This document shows, one piece after another, positions 35,750 to 44,261 of a stretch of DNA of 64,000 bases. Source of the DNA: Hymenobacter sp. J193 (lineage in GTDB: Bacteria > Bacteroidota > Bacteroidia > Cytophagales > Hymenobacteraceae); NCBI RefSeq assembly GCF_024700075.1, contig NZ_JAJONE010000003.1:124001-188000 (forward strand), in the 5' to 3' direction. The first letter of the stretch is position 1; every line of letters begins with the position of its first letter. The notes under the pieces are model-generated. The model worked only from the letters and a program-made list of their open reading frames with translations, was not told the DNA's origin and did not search any database. Made by a program: the position numbers and the translations under genes.

Positions 35750-35968
35750 CTTCAACTGATTCACTACCCCTACAAGCTACGACCCATGTCTGGTGGCTAG
35801 TCTGGCCAGGATCTATGTAAGCGGTGCTACTGAGCCGGGCCGTGTCACAGAACGGGCTACTTCTTCCTTTTCGCAGCACTCGTTCTTTCGCTGTTTTGCC
35901 CTTCCTCCGCGCGGCCACATCGCGGGCGCGCTACCGGTACCGGCCAGTGGCCTCGCCCAGAAGGAACT

Positions 35969-36002
35969 GAAAACGCCCTGGCTGGAATGCCAGGGCGTTT
36001 TC
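35969..36002. terminator. bidirectional rho-independent terminator
   Basis: GAAAACGCCCTGGC pairs with GCCAGGGCGTTTTC around TGGAAT. It ends the minus-strand gene at 36002 and perhaps the plus-strand gene ending at 35749. Confidence 0.85.
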
Positions 36003-36404
36003 TATGCTAGTCCAGCAGTTGGAGGGATGTCAGCCCAGGGCTCCCGGGCCGTCTGCAGCAGCGCCGTCACAGCCACCACGCCGGTGTGGCGCAGCTGATC
36101 CGGCCGGCTCACCAGGTAGCGCAGCGCCATGTAGCGGGCCGTGGGCCAGCATCCCTCCTGTCGGTACTGGCGCAGGGAGTGGGCCAGCAACCAGGGGCGG
36201 CTGCTGTCGGTAAACGTGCATAACGGCCGGCTACAAGTTGAAGGCCGGGTGCGACCAGAAGATCGCATCGTCTATCGAAATGCTGTTAATAGGCCAGGCA
36301 GCCACCTCCGTAAGAAGGGTTGCAACAGCGCCGTTGTACGCTGGCGCGCCAATAAGCCGTTGGAATGCATTAATGCGCAGTTCAAGTCGGGTAGGCTTCT
36401 GCAT
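36002..36404 (-). CDS. hypothetical protein (about 130 aa, possible frameshift)
   Basis: The first frame begins MQKPTRLELRINAFQRLIG at 36404 and stops at 36231 after FWSHPAFNL. A second frame continues from about 36225 as CTFTDSSRPWLLAHSLRQY, TARYMALRYLVSRPDQL and ALLQTAREPWADIPPTAGLA to 36002. The two could be one gene with a one-base indel, or two small genes. Helical; no family is recognised. Downstream of the acetyltransferase on the same strand. Confidence 0.4.
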
Positions 36405-36416
36405 CGCTACAAGCTT

Positions 36417-37141
36417 AGAGGGTACGGTCCTGGCTACGGGCAGCAGCCCATGTGGCCGTTTCAATTCGCTCCCCCAGGTCCTGTACCTCCTGGGTGAGGG
36501 TCGCTATGTCAGCGGTTAGCAGCTCGTCGCCCAGGTGCAGTTCCAGCTTCCGCGCCGATCCGCTGCAGGCGGCTCGCTACGTACGCCAACTCCCGGCGCA
36601 GCTGGCCCACTCGCTCCAGCGTCGGCAGCGTATTGCGGCCCTCGACCCAGGGCAAGTTGCCTGCGTTCGCCGGCCGGTAGCGCAGGGTGAGCGTGTTCTG
36701 CTCGGCCTGCTCGCCCAGCTCCAGCGGCTCGAAGCCGGCGGCGCGGGCAGCCCGGGCGGCCGCTTCGAAAGTAGCTTGTCCGTAATTGCGGCTAATGGTG
36801 ATGCGTTGCTCAGTGCGGTCGCCCCGGCCCAGCAGGTGGGGCAGAATCACCTCGCGCAGGGCCTGGCTCATGAGCCCCCGGCCGCGCCGGTGGGGCGGCA
36901 CATAGGCGTGCAGGTCGTTTTCTCCGTGGTCGATGACCAGGCCGACGCAACGCTGGGTCCGGTCACGGATCAGGTAGGCATCATAGTTCGGCGTCAGCAA
37001 ATCGCTCTCGTTGGGGTGGGGCGCCTGCAGCCAGATGCGGGCCCAGCCGACTGTATCGGTCAAGGGGCGCTCCACCACTATTTCCTGCCCATAGGCGCCA
37101 TTGGCCCGGTAAATGAGCCGGGCCAGGGTTTCATCATTCAT
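36417..37141 (-). CDS. GNAT-family N-acetyltransferase (one apparent frameshift near C-terminus)
   Basis: Starts MNDETLARLIYRANGAYGQE. The acetyl-CoA-binding segment is DLHAYVPPHRRGRGLMSQAL (R/Q-x-x-G-x-G/A form) followed by LREVILPHLL and a later ARAAGFEPLELGEQAE. The first frame stops at 36509, but near 36551-36558 removing one base gives LQRIARKLELHLGDELLTAD and a coiled-coil end to 36417. The substrate is unknown. Two 21-bp direct repeats (37254-37295) lie about 110 bp upstream. Confidence 0.7.
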
Positions 37142-37253
37142 ACGCGTACCCCATAAGACCGAAATTCAGTTGCCGTATTTGTTCGGCGGCAATCCGCTGC
37201 CAATTTAGTCAGCAAAGTAGCGCGTACTTCCTTTTAAAATAGCAGGATCAGGT

Positions 37254-37295
37254 TTAACGGATTAAACGTTATAGTTCACGGATCAAACGTTATAC
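37254..37295 (+). repeat. two tandem 21-bp direct repeats
   Basis: TTAACGGATTAAACGTTATAG followed at once by TTCACGGATCAAACGTTATAC: 18 of 21 identical. They lie between the integrase stop and the acetyltransferase start; could be an operator, iterons or recombinase arm sites. Confidence 0.7.
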
Positions 37296-37358
37296 TACAG
37301 CACTGTCCTATCCTGCTTATCAGTCCTTTATAAGAATCTACAACTGGATGCAACGAAG

Positions 37359-38336
37359 CTACAAACCTAAATCATTGACGGCATTGTGTTGGCGCACGTT
37401 ATCGATGCGGGTATAACGCCGGATCATGCCCGTGGTCTTGTGCTTGGTCTGGTTCATAATCTTGGAGTCGTCTGCTCCATTCAGCTTAGAAATAGTCACA
37501 AAGGAGGCTCGCAGGGAGTGGGCGGAATACGCCGCGCCCAGGTAGCGTTGCACCAGCTCGTTTATCCAGACGCCGCTCAAGCGCTTGCGGCCCAAGCGCT
37601 GGCCCTTATTGAAGGAGAGAAACAGCGGGCCGCTATGGCGCTCGTTGGTTTCCAGCACCTGCAGCCAGTCTTTCAGGGCGCGCACGGGGCAGGTCCGCCG
37701 GTCGGAAGAATACACCACGGCCTTTTCCTCGGCTTGGCCCTGCTGGTTGGTTTTGCTCTCGCGCAGTGTGATCAGCAGCCCGTCGTCGTCGAAGGTCAGA
37801 TCCTCCACCAGCAGCTTCACCAGCTCGTCCCGGCGGAAGGCACCGGCAAAGCCGAGCAGCAGCAGCGCCCGGTCGCGCACGCCATCGGGCCGTTCCTGGG
37901 AAATAGCCTGCACCACGCGCTTGAAATGGGCCAGGGTAAAGGCCTGGGCCTGCTTGGGCCGCACTTTCTTTTCCAGGGCAATGCCTTTGAGCAGGTCCTT
38001 CACCGTCTCGTCGGCCGCCGGGTTCGGCAGCTTGGCCAGCCGGTGGGCCTTGCTGATGGCGGCCAGGTGTCGCTGCACCGTGGAGACTTTTTTCTCCCGG
38101 GCCAGGTGCACCAGGAAGGCCCCCACGGTAGCCGGCTCCGCCGGCAGGCTTATTCGATCGTAGGCCTGGCACCAGGTTGTGAACCGCTGCCAGTCGCCGG
38201 CGTAGGCCCGCTGGGTGTTCACGGCCCCTTGCTGGCTGCGGATCAGGTAGTCGGCGGCCTCCTGGGTGTACTCGTTGACGCTGCGCGCCGGGCCGACCTG
38301 GTGCGCGGCGGCGGGCTGGGGAAGGTGTGTACGCAT
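37359..38336 (-). CDS. tyrosine recombinase / integrase
   Basis: 325 residues starting MRTHLPQPAAAHQVGPARS. An N-terminal SAM-like core-binding domain (NTQRAYAGDWQRFTTWCQAY, VSTVQRHLAAISKAHRL) is followed by the catalytic domain: FAGAFRRDELVKL (Arg I), TLRESKTNQQG (Lys), AYSAHSLRASFVT (H-x-x-R), MNQTKHKTTGMIRRYTR (His/Tyr nucleophile). The set is complete. It resembles integrases that act on plasmid- or island-borne sites; no att core is visible at its ends. Start at ATG 38336. Confidence 0.92.
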   Translation of the reverse strand: MRTHLPQPAAAHQVGPARSVNEYTQEAADYLIRSQQGAVNTQRAYAGDWQRFTTWCQAYDRISLPAEPATVGAFLVHLAREKKVSTVQRHLAAISKAHRLAKLPNPAADETVKDLLKGIALEKKVRPKQAQAFTLAHFKRVVQAISQERPDGVRDRALLLLGFAGAFRRDELVKLLVEDLTFDDDGLLITLRESKTNQQGQAEEKAVVYSSDRRTCPVRALKDWLQVLETNERHSGPLFLSFNKGQRLGRKRLSGVWINELVQRYLGAAYSAHSLRASFVTISKLNGADDSKIMNQTKHKTTGMIRRYTRIDNVRQHNAVNDLGL

Positions 38337-38392
38337 TCGGGTGCAGTGCTTACGGGAGCTGCCTGGGCGGTCAGGTAGCTTACCAGATTAGG

Positions 38393-38935
38393 TTAGGTGG
38401 TTGTCCACTGGTACCCGCGGCGGTACGCCCACAGCACCGTATTCGGCGCAACGTCTTCTGTTAAACGATAACGCGAATAGGTGTAGAGCGCAAACAGGGC
38501 CGGCACCACCCAGACCAGTACCGGGTGCGTCACGTGGGCAGTATGGACCACGAACAAATGCAGCAGCCAGGCCGGTACAAGACAGGCGACCAGCAGGCAG
38601 ATGGTAAACGGCAGCAGCCACCGCCGGCTACCGCGCTGGCGCAGGCCGATGGCCACGCCCTTGACCAGGTAGAGCAGCGCATAGAAGCTGTAGGCCAGCA
38701 CCCCGATGCAGAGCAGCCGGGCGAAGCCGAAGCCGGGCCCGAGAAATTCCAGCTCCATCGCCAGGATCAGTCCCAGCACCAGGAAGGGCGCCAGGACCAG
38801 CACCTCGACCAGCAGGCGCAAGCCCAAACCCAGCACGGTGGCCAGGCCCTTGCCGATTGCCTGACCGTTCTGGATGGATTGGCGGATGTTCGGCGCATTG
38901 CGGCCGGCTTCGTAGCCCTCGTCGTAATCAGACAT
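38393..38935 (-). CDS. polytopic membrane protein (180 aa)
   Basis: Starts MSDYDEGYEAGRNAPNIRQS, a Gly/Asp/Asn-rich cytoplasmic start. Four or five membrane helices follow (LLVEVLVLAPFLVLGLILAM, LLCIGVLAYSFYALLYLV, LLPFTICLLVACLVPAWLL, LVWVVPALFALYTY). No family is recognised. An imperfect inverted repeat GTTACGATAA/TTATCATAAC lies at 39005-39031, upstream of the gene. Confidence 0.6.
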   Translation of the reverse strand: MSDYDEGYEAGRNAPNIRQSIQNGQAIGKGLATVLGLGLRLLVEVLVLAPFLVLGLILAMELEFLGPGFGFARLLCIGVLAYSFYALLYLVKGVAIGLRQRGSRRWLLPFTICLLVACLVPAWLLHLFVVHTAHVTHPVLVWVVPALFALYTYSRYRLTEDVAPNTVLWAYRRGYQWTTT

Positions 38936-39208
38936 AATATTCGGTTAGGGTAAATGGAGCGATACGAAAAGAACGAGTGACCAAGCCAACAAGGTAGACA
39001 ATTGGTTACGATAAGTAAATGTTATCATAACTAATGACCGGAAAAAACTACTTTTACCAATTAAACACAATTAATAGTTATAGTGCAGTAATCACCTATA
39101 TAAGTACAATTTATTAGAGAACTCACTGAACCATCTCGGTCTTGGCTACCTAGGCCCCTCCGCGCAAGGGTACTTAACGTAAAATCCTCCCGTTGGGAAG
39201 AGTCCACG

Positions 39209-39682
39209 TTAGACAAGCCGCACAAACCAGTTTCGGCCGACCCGAGCAACCAGGTTGCGGCAGTCGTTTACTTGCTGCCGGTACTGGGCAGCCCGTTGCT
39301 CACCGAGCGCTGTTGCCGGCTGGATTTGCGCCAACTTAGATTCCACCCAATCCGTTGAGGCAGCCAGCAGGCGCTCCACGTCCAAAGGTGCTACCGCTGT
39401 GGGTTCACTGGTGCGGTACTGGCGAAGGGACGGATAGGCGTGCAGCATTCTGTCCAGGGTAGTGGCGTTTTCCTTTTTGCTTACCCGATAACAGTCCCCG
39501 ATTGCACGGTCACGGAAGCTCAGATACCAAATCCCCCAATAAAGGTCTCTGCAATAGCATTCACTATTTGGGTCTAATACTTCACTATCCAAATCAAAGT
39601 CACGAAGCAGCCGATAATGTGCCTGCACCAGCTCAGCCAGGGAAGTGCCAGCATAAACAAACTGGCCTTTATGTTCAGACAT
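39209..39682 (-). CDS. hypothetical protein (157 aa)
   Basis: Start at ATG 39682 (MSEHKGQFVYAGTSLAELV). It contains two cysteines near ECYCRDLYWGIWYLSFR and a helical C-terminal half (DVERLLAASTDWVESKLAQI, EQRAAQYRQQVNDCRNLVA). No known family. It is 15 bp downstream in gene order from the outer-membrane gene that ends at 39697, so they may be co-transcribed. Confidence 0.5.
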   Translation of the reverse strand: MSEHKGQFVYAGTSLAELVQAHYRLLRDFDLDSEVLDPNSECYCRDLYWGIWYLSFRDRAIGDCYRVSKKENATTLDRMLHAYPSLRQYRTSEPTAVAPLDVERLLAASTDWVESKLAQIQPATALGEQRAAQYRQQVNDCRNLVARVGRNWFVRLV

Positions 39683-39696
39683 AGTATGCAAGTGGG

Positions 39697-40612
39697 TTAA
39701 GGCGTAGCCACGCGGTAGCTTAGCGCGAGCTTGAATGCCGGGCCATTATTGATGTGAGGGTTCACCGACGTGGGCTCCTGACCCAGGCCGATGTAGTCGA
39801 TGGTCGCGGGCCACTGGTCGTTCTGCTCGAATACATCGAGGCGGCGGGTCACGGCGTAGGCCGCCGTGGCCCGCAGCGCCCAGTGCGAGCTGAGGTAGGT
39901 TTCCGCGAACAGGCCGTAGTGCCCTTGCTGGTACTGGAAATAGCGGTTGCTCTCCTGCAGGCGGTAGGCCGTGTTGATGCCGTTGAGGTTGAAGCCGACG
40001 GCTACCCGCGGCGAAGCCGCGTAGCTCAGGGTAAAGGTCGTGGGCAAGTCGCCAAAGGCCCGCCAGCGCCGGCCGAGTTGCCAGTCCAGACCGAGCAGCA
40101 CCACATACTGGGGGCCATAGAATTGCTGCCGGTATCCCAGGGTAAGGCGGTACGCTCGGCGGGCATTGCGGCGGTAGCCGGCCCGCACCACGCCGCCCCA
40201 GGTAAGGTCGGCCGCGCGCACGTGGCGCAGGTCCGAGTTCAGCGCCGGCAGCGCCAGGGCCGTCAGCTCCAGCTGCGGCGACACGCGGTACCGGTAGCCA
40301 ACCAAGGGCAACAGGCCGGTTACGCTGGCCACGGGAAGCCAAGCCAAGGCGTTCCCCGCTGAAGCGCAGGTGCTCCAGACTCAGGCCGACCAACATACTC
40401 CGGCTGCTGTCGGCCGACGCTAGAACCGGCAGTATCAGGTTGGCCCGGTACACGTCGGCACGGAAGGAGCGAGGGGCATCGCCGGCCAGCTGGAGTGGCA
40501 ACACTTCATAACTCAGGCCTAGGCCTTCGGCGTAACCTTGCGCCTGGCTTGCCAGGGGCAGCAGGGAGCAAAAGGCGGCGCTCAGGCAACCCGAAAATCG
40601 AGATACAGTCAT
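39697..40612 (-). CDS. outer-membrane beta-barrel protein, DUF6268-like (one apparent frameshift)
   Basis: From ATG at 40612 (MTVSRFSGCLSAAF), signal peptide ending LASQAQG. The first frame covers GYAEGLGLSYEVLPLQLAGD to LEHLRFSG; the second continues ALAWLPVASVTGLLPLVGYR and amphipathic strands to LALSYRVATP. The frames join if the C-run at 40354-40357 has three bases instead of four. Repeated aromatic and alternating hydrophobic strands and the missing soluble domain point to a small barrel of the DUF6268 kind. Function unknown. Confidence 0.6.
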
Positions 40613-40746
40613 GGAAAGATTAGACACCTTATTATAAGGAGTAGTGACGGAGGTAACGGCCCATCCCGAGCGTTTGGATTCTGAGCAAAGGTAATGGCAG
40701 CCTACCTATCTCCCAGGCGGGACCAACCCGCCTGGGAAAGCACGCG

Positions 40747-41046
40747 CTAGGACTCGTCGATATAAAAAAGGTGATTCGTACCAGGCAGAAAAGCCCGGCC
40801 CGGCCGGGTCTTTACCCGAAACAGGTCAATGGCGCCGGCGCCGGCTTTTCGGGCGGCGTGGTAGAACTTCTCGTAGTCCCACCCTGCGGCGGCATCGTGC
40901 AGCACCGGGTTGTGCATGCGCACCTGGCTGTTCATGATGCGAAACGCCTGGCTTTCTTCCCACGCCGTGAGCTGGCGCAGCGGCTCAAATGTGAAGCCAC
41001 GAAAGCGAAACGGCAAAGGCTGCTGTACTGGTTGGTTGCTATCCAT
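40747..41046 (-). CDS. hypothetical small protein (99 aa)
   Basis: Starts MDSNQPVQQPLPFRFRGFTF. It is basic and has AWEESQAFRIMNSQVRMHNP and FYHAARKAGAGAIDLFRVK. No family is recognised. The next gene (41374-41075) lies 28 bp upstream on the same strand, and two further genes lie upstream of that; the set 42440-40747 looks like one operon of small plasmid-type proteins. Confidence 0.55.
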   Translation of the reverse strand: MDSNQPVQQPLPFRFRGFTFEPLRQLTAWEESQAFRIMNSQVRMHNPVLHDAAAGWDYEKFYHAARKAGAGAIDLFRVKTRPGRAFLPGTNHLFYIDES

Positions 41047-41074
41047 ATTTGAGAAATAAGGAAACTGGCCGGCT

Positions 41075-41374
41075 TTAGGCGTTGGGGTTGCGTTGCTTAC
41101 GGGCCTGCATGAGGTCCTTCATCATTGCTTCGAGTTCGTTGGTACCGCTGAATAATGCCAGGTGAAAGAACGTGGGCTTCAGCCCATACAGATGCTGCAT
41201 TTCCTTGAATAGGGCCTTGGCTTTGCGCGGGCCAGCCTTGAACTGGTGAGCTACATCCTCGGCAGTGATGTACTGCCCGGACGCAATGATGAGCGCGTTC
41301 TGGCTCAGACCCGTAGCCGTTGGCTGCAGGGTGGCAGTCGGGTTTAGCTTCTGGTTTTTTGCACTAGATGGCAT
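41075..41374 (-). CDS. hypothetical small protein, possible HTH (99 aa)
   Basis: Starts MPSSAKNQKLNPTATLQPTA. The segment YITAEDVAHQFKAGPRKAKA looks like a helix-turn-helix, followed by LFKEMQHLYGL. It may be a DNA-binding protein. Part of the 42440-40747 run of minus-strand genes. Confidence 0.5.
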   Translation of the reverse strand: MPSSAKNQKLNPTATLQPTATGLSQNALIIASGQYITAEDVAHQFKAGPRKAKALFKEMQHLYGLKPTFFHLALFSGTNELEAMMKDLMQARKQRNPNA

Positions 41375-41438
41375 ACTGAACGTGTTGGTTTACTGTTTGT
41401 TGGTACATGTAGCCTGCTGCCTGCTACTTGCGCCATAG

Positions 41439-42050
41439 CTAGTCTTCTGCTTGGGCTACTTCCTCCTGCGGGTATTCCGGTATCCAATCGGTTGGGTCTA
41501 ATATTCCGCCCAGTAGTTCCTGCACCCGGGCCTGTCCTTGCTCCTGGCCCAGGTCATCGAAATCAACAATCTCCACCTGCACCCCCGGCCGAGTCGATAC
41601 CACTTCTGCCGCGCCCCCGGATACGGCAATCACCACATCGGGCTGCCGGGCCACCAGGTCGAATGCTTCCACGGTTTCACTGCTTACCTCTACGGCCGGG
41701 TCACTGGGACGCCAGAAAATGGGCAGCGGGGAGAAATCAGGTAACCAGTTCGGCTCTATTTCCTCAGTGGCACACTCGCCCAGGGTATCGAGCTTTTCCA
41801 GGTAGGGCGTTACCAGCTCGCCCAGCAAGTCGGCTACGCTGTCGAGGTGGTCGATGAGAAATGCTGGTGTGCCCTGCGCATCCAGCGTGGCGCTCAGCTG
41901 GCGCAGCAACTGCTGCTGGCGGCGCACCAGGGCCAAATTGTACAGACTGCGGGCCTGAGGAACTAGCGGCGGCATTTGCTTGGCCCAGGCCGGCATGGAG
42001 GCTGGCAGGGCGTTGGGCAGCAGCGTATCGGGATTAAAGGAGAGTTTCAT
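41439..42050 (-). CDS. hypothetical acidic protein (203 aa)
   Basis: Start at ATG 42050 (MKLSFNPDTLLPNALPASMP); the longer frame adds eleven unlikely residues. It has a helical middle (LYNLALVRRQQQLLRQLSAT, LDSVADLLGELVTPYLEKL) and an acidic tail (DWIPEYPQEEVAQAED). No family is recognised. It follows the gene at 42099-42440 by 48 bp. Confidence 0.55.
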   Translation of the reverse strand: MKLSFNPDTLLPNALPASMPAWAKQMPPLVPQARSLYNLALVRRQQQLLRQLSATLDAQGTPAFLIDHLDSVADLLGELVTPYLEKLDTLGECATEEIEPNWLPDFSPLPIFWRPSDPAVEVSSETVEAFDLVARQPDVVIAVSGGAAEVVSTRPGVQVEIVDFDDLGQEQGQARVQELLGGILDPTDWIPEYPQEEVAQAED

Positions 42051-42098
42051 GTTCGACGATGTAGTGATGTGTAAGCAAGACAACGGCCCATTGATGGC

Positions 42099-42440
42099 CT
42101 AGTGCGCGTCCGGAAGCTGGTCAAATAACTGCCACCACAGCGCCTTGCGCGCTGCATCTTTCAGGCCCGACTGAAGCAGCTGCTCTACTTCCGTTTCTCG
42201 CTTCAACTGGCAGGCAAACTCGCGGATTTGCTGCTCGTCCTGTTGGTCACGGTAGCCTTTCAGCCACGCCTGCATTAGGGGCAGGCCCTGACCTACGACC
42301 AAGCCTTTCATCAGGGGCCAAAGGTTGGCATCCTGGGCGGGGACTTCCTGCATCCCGCGCTGCTGGGCCTCACGGCCAAAAGCATAAGCGTTCGTTTCGA
42401 GTTGCTGAGCAACGGGCGGAAGTGAGGTAACTTGAAGCAT
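42099..42440 (-). CDS. hypothetical protein (113 aa)
   Basis: Start at ATG 42440 (MLQVTSLPPVAQQLETNAYA), preceded by a CGTACACG...TATATACAGCGCAAAC sequence similar to the promoter elements of the ardC and HNH genes. It is helical (WPLMKGLVVGQGLPLMQAWL, IREFACQLKRETEVEQLLQS). No family is recognised. First gene of the small-protein run down to 40747. Confidence 0.5.
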   Translation of the reverse strand: MLQVTSLPPVAQQLETNAYAFGREAQQRGMQEVPAQDANLWPLMKGLVVGQGLPLMQAWLKGYRDQQDEQQIREFACQLKRETEVEQLLQSGLKDAARKALWWQLFDQLPDAH

Positions 42441-42595
42441 GAAATTAACGGGCTGGAGGTTTGCGCTGTATATAGCGTGTACGTTCAAACAGCTATTTTT
42501 GTTGATATTTAGCAACAAAAAACCCCTTTATTTTACCCTAATCGCATTTATCATATTTATAAAGCCAACTACAACGTTGCCCTGTGAGCATGAAA

Positions 42596-42622
42596 AAACC
42601 TCACAAATAAATTGTGAGGTTT
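42596..42622. terminator. bidirectional terminator
   Basis: AAACCTCACAA pairs with TTGTGAGGTTT around AATAA, after an A-run. It lies downstream of the DUF1573 gene ending at 42663. Confidence 0.75.
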
Positions 42623-42662
42623 CCCATTAATCCTATCTACTCGGATGCTTGCGCAGGATCGC

Positions 42663-43115
42663 TTATTTTCCGGTAGTACTAGCGGCCGGTTCTTCCAGGA
42701 TTCCGGAAAATGAAAGCACTAAGGGCCCGGTGGTAGAATTACTCCGCACAACCACCTTGGTGTTCTGCTGACCAATACGACCATCGGTATTGAAACGTAC
42801 GACCAGCGTGCGGCTATTGCCCATTTTCAGAGGCTGACGGTTGAACTGGGCAACGGTGCAGCCGCAGCTGCTTTGCACGTCCCGGATAATCACGGGATCA
42901 GCGCCCATGTTCTTCAGCGTGAAACTCGCCTCCACTATGCCGCCACTGGGCCGGGTACCAAAACTGAGGTTATCCTGAGGATAAACCTTCAGGAAAGCGC
43001 CTGGCTGGGGGTAATTCAAGCCCGATTGCGGGTCCTGTATCTGGGGTTTGCTGGCGACTGGTGTAGCTGCCTGAAAACCAAAGGTGCCGGCGAGAATGAG
43101 AAGCAGTGTTTTCAT
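42663..43115 (-). CDS. DUF1573-family secreted protein (150 aa)
   Basis: Start at ATG 43115 (MKTLLLILAGTFGFQAATPV), with a signal peptide. It carries the DUF1573 pattern: ASFTLKNMGADPVIIRDVQS followed by SCGCTVAQFNRQPL and TLVVRFNTDGRIGQQNTKVV, an immunoglobulin-like fold with a CGC motif, common as periplasmic or surface proteins of Bacteroidota. The promoter has a TACCTTTG -7 element and a palindrome over the -33 element (43162-43179). Confidence 0.85.
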   Translation of the reverse strand: MKTLLLILAGTFGFQAATPVASKPQIQDPQSGLNYPQPGAFLKVYPQDNLSFGTRPSGGIVEASFTLKNMGADPVIIRDVQSSCGCTVAQFNRQPLKMGNSRTLVVRFNTDGRIGQQNTKVVVRSNSTTGPLVLSFSGILEEPAASTTGK

Positions 43116-43135
43116 AGGTCGAAATCTGAACGAAG

Positions 43136-43180
43136 CAAAGGTATAAATCCATGACCATATTGCAATTAAATTTAATTGCG
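43136..43180 (-). promoter_or_regulatory. Bacteroidota-type promoter with overlapping 18-bp palindrome
   Basis: TACCTTTG (minus strand, 43136-43143) with TTG 19 bp upstream, that TTG being the arm of GCAATTAAATTTAATTGC (43162-43179). Same layout as at 7601-7644 and 49041-49084. Drives the DUF1573 gene. Confidence 0.65.
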
Positions 43181-43208
43181 TGCTTTCCCGCCCGACTGCC
43201 CAACAAAA

Positions 43209-43231
43209 AACCCGGCTGGTAAGGCCGGGTT
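43209..43231. terminator. terminator-like hairpin
   Basis: AACCCGGC pairs with GCCGGGTT around TGGTAAG, after an A-run on the plus strand. In the minus direction (A's become U's after the stem) it can end transcripts coming from the HNH gene. Confidence 0.6.
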
Positions 43232-43271
43232 CCGTACTTGCTGCAATAGGTATGGGGTCAGATACTCTCAA

Positions 43272-43308
43272 CCCTATGAACCGACACACCTTTGAACGGT
43301 TCATAGGG
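43272..43308. repeat. 12-bp inverted repeat
   Basis: CCCTATGAACCG (43272-43283) pairs with CGGTTCATAGGG (43297-43308) across a 13-base loop, in the intergenic region between the HNH and DUF1573 genes. Confidence 0.6.
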
Positions 43309-43352
43309 CAAAGCGACAACAATACCTGTACGCTCCTGCTGTTTAGCCCTTT

Positions 43353-43389
43353 TTGGCCGGGGGCGGGCTCGATGCCCGCCCCCGGCCAA
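43353..43389. repeat. 16-bp perfect inverted repeat (hairpin)
   Basis: TTGGCCGGGGGCGGGC pairs perfectly with the sequence at 43374-43389 around loop TCGAT, downstream of the HNH gene. Similar in form to the hairpin at 2401-2445 (loop TCAAT) downstream of ardC. Confidence 0.7.
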
Positions 43390-43420
43390 TCGCCTCGGCG
43401 GCCCCACCGGGTAGCCCTGC

Positions 43421-43861
43421 CTACCCTAGCCCCCCTTCCTGAACCTGGTCGAGTACCTTGCGGCAGCTTCCGCGCTGGGCCAGCATTACCCCGGCTACTT
43501 TCGTTTTGAGTACCCGGCGTACCTGCCGGCGGATGTAGGCCAGTACTTCCTGGGCCTCACGCTGGTGGTAAGCGGCTGATACCTCTACAAAGGCTTTCAG
43601 GCTGCGGTTACCTCGGGCGCTGTTGCAGCTCAGGCAAGCGGTAATTAGGTTTTTGTGGTCGGAAATAGCCCCACCCTTGCTGTAAGGCTTCAAGTGGTCG
43701 AGCGTCAGCGTTACGCCCGCCTCAATGCCTTTGCCACAGTAGGCGCAGCAAAACCCATCGCGGAGGTAGATTGCTAGGCGCTTCTTGGGGGTAATCCAAT
43801 TCTGGCCTTGGGTACGCTTGGGGCGGTCGGTGGTAGCGGCGGCAGTAGGGGCTGGGCACAT
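43421..43861 (-). CDS. HNH endonuclease
   Basis: 146 residues from MCPAPTAAATTDRPKRTQGQ. HNH signature: DGFCCAYCGKG (first Cys pair), LTLDHLKPYSKGG (catalytic His in DH), HKNLITACLSCNSARGN (Asn and second Cys pair). A small stand-alone nuclease of the type found on phages and plasmids. It shares its promoter module (CCCCTACTGCCCC box, TATA-like element, small inverted repeat) with ardC. Confidence 0.9.
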   Translation of the reverse strand: MCPAPTAAATTDRPKRTQGQNWITPKKRLAIYLRDGFCCAYCGKGIEAGVTLTLDHLKPYSKGGAISDHKNLITACLSCNSARGNRSLKAFVEVSAAYHQREAQEVLAYIRRQVRRVLKTKVAGVMLAQRGSCRKVLDQVQEGGLG

Positions 43862-43889
43862 GGTCGGCGGCGTTCAGAGGTGAGGGAGG

Positions 43890-44000
43890 TTGCTTGCGTT
43901 GTATAATAGTTTAACGGCTGGGCACCCCTTAGCGTTGTCAAAAGACAACAAAAAACACTCTCAATTTGCTGCAAATCAACTTTTACTCCCCTACTGCCCC
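43890..44000 (-). promoter_or_regulatory. bipartite promoter module of the HNH gene
   Basis: CCCCTACTGCCCC (plus strand, 43988-44000), a GTTGTC-AAAA-GACAAC inverted repeat (43934-43949), and the minus-strand element CGTTAAACTATTATACAAC followed by GCAAGCAACC (about 43890-43915). Order and spacing as in the ardC control region. Confidence 0.5.
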
Positions 44001-44013
44001 GCTTCCCGGCCGG

Positions 44014-44244
44014 CTAGTCTTCCTCGTTCTCAGGAACAGCCTCAACGGCTTTTTCACACGTGGGGCACCACGCCAACCCCTCGGGAATATCCAGCGGCTC
44101 GTCACTTTGACTTTCAACGACCTGGGCCGCCTGGGCGGCTTCTGCCAGAAAGGCTTCGCCCCCACAAACCGGACAGCTTCCTACAACTGGGTTATCTATT
44201 TCGTCATAGATAAAGTACACCTTCTCTGCTGTTGTCTGTGACAT
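44014..44244 (-). CDS. small zinc-ribbon protein (76 aa)
   Basis: Starts MSQTTAEKVYFIYDEIDNPV. Two Cys pairs, GSCPVCGGEAF and LAWCPTCEKAV, flank an acidic segment, giving a four-cysteine zinc ribbon; the C-terminus is acidic (ENEED). No specific family. Its promoter carries a perfect TTGCGTATAATAAGCAA element 18 bp upstream. Confidence 0.6.
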   Translation of the reverse strand: MSQTTAEKVYFIYDEIDNPVVGSCPVCGGEAFLAEAAQAAQVVESQSDEPLDIPEGLAWCPTCEKAVEAVPENEED

Positions 44245-44261
44245 GAAAATAGGGTTTATTG

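Noticed and set aside
39061..39249. Minus-strand 62-codon frame
   Set aside because: AT-rich intergenic sequence overlapping the 3' end of the gene at 39209, without protein-like pattern.
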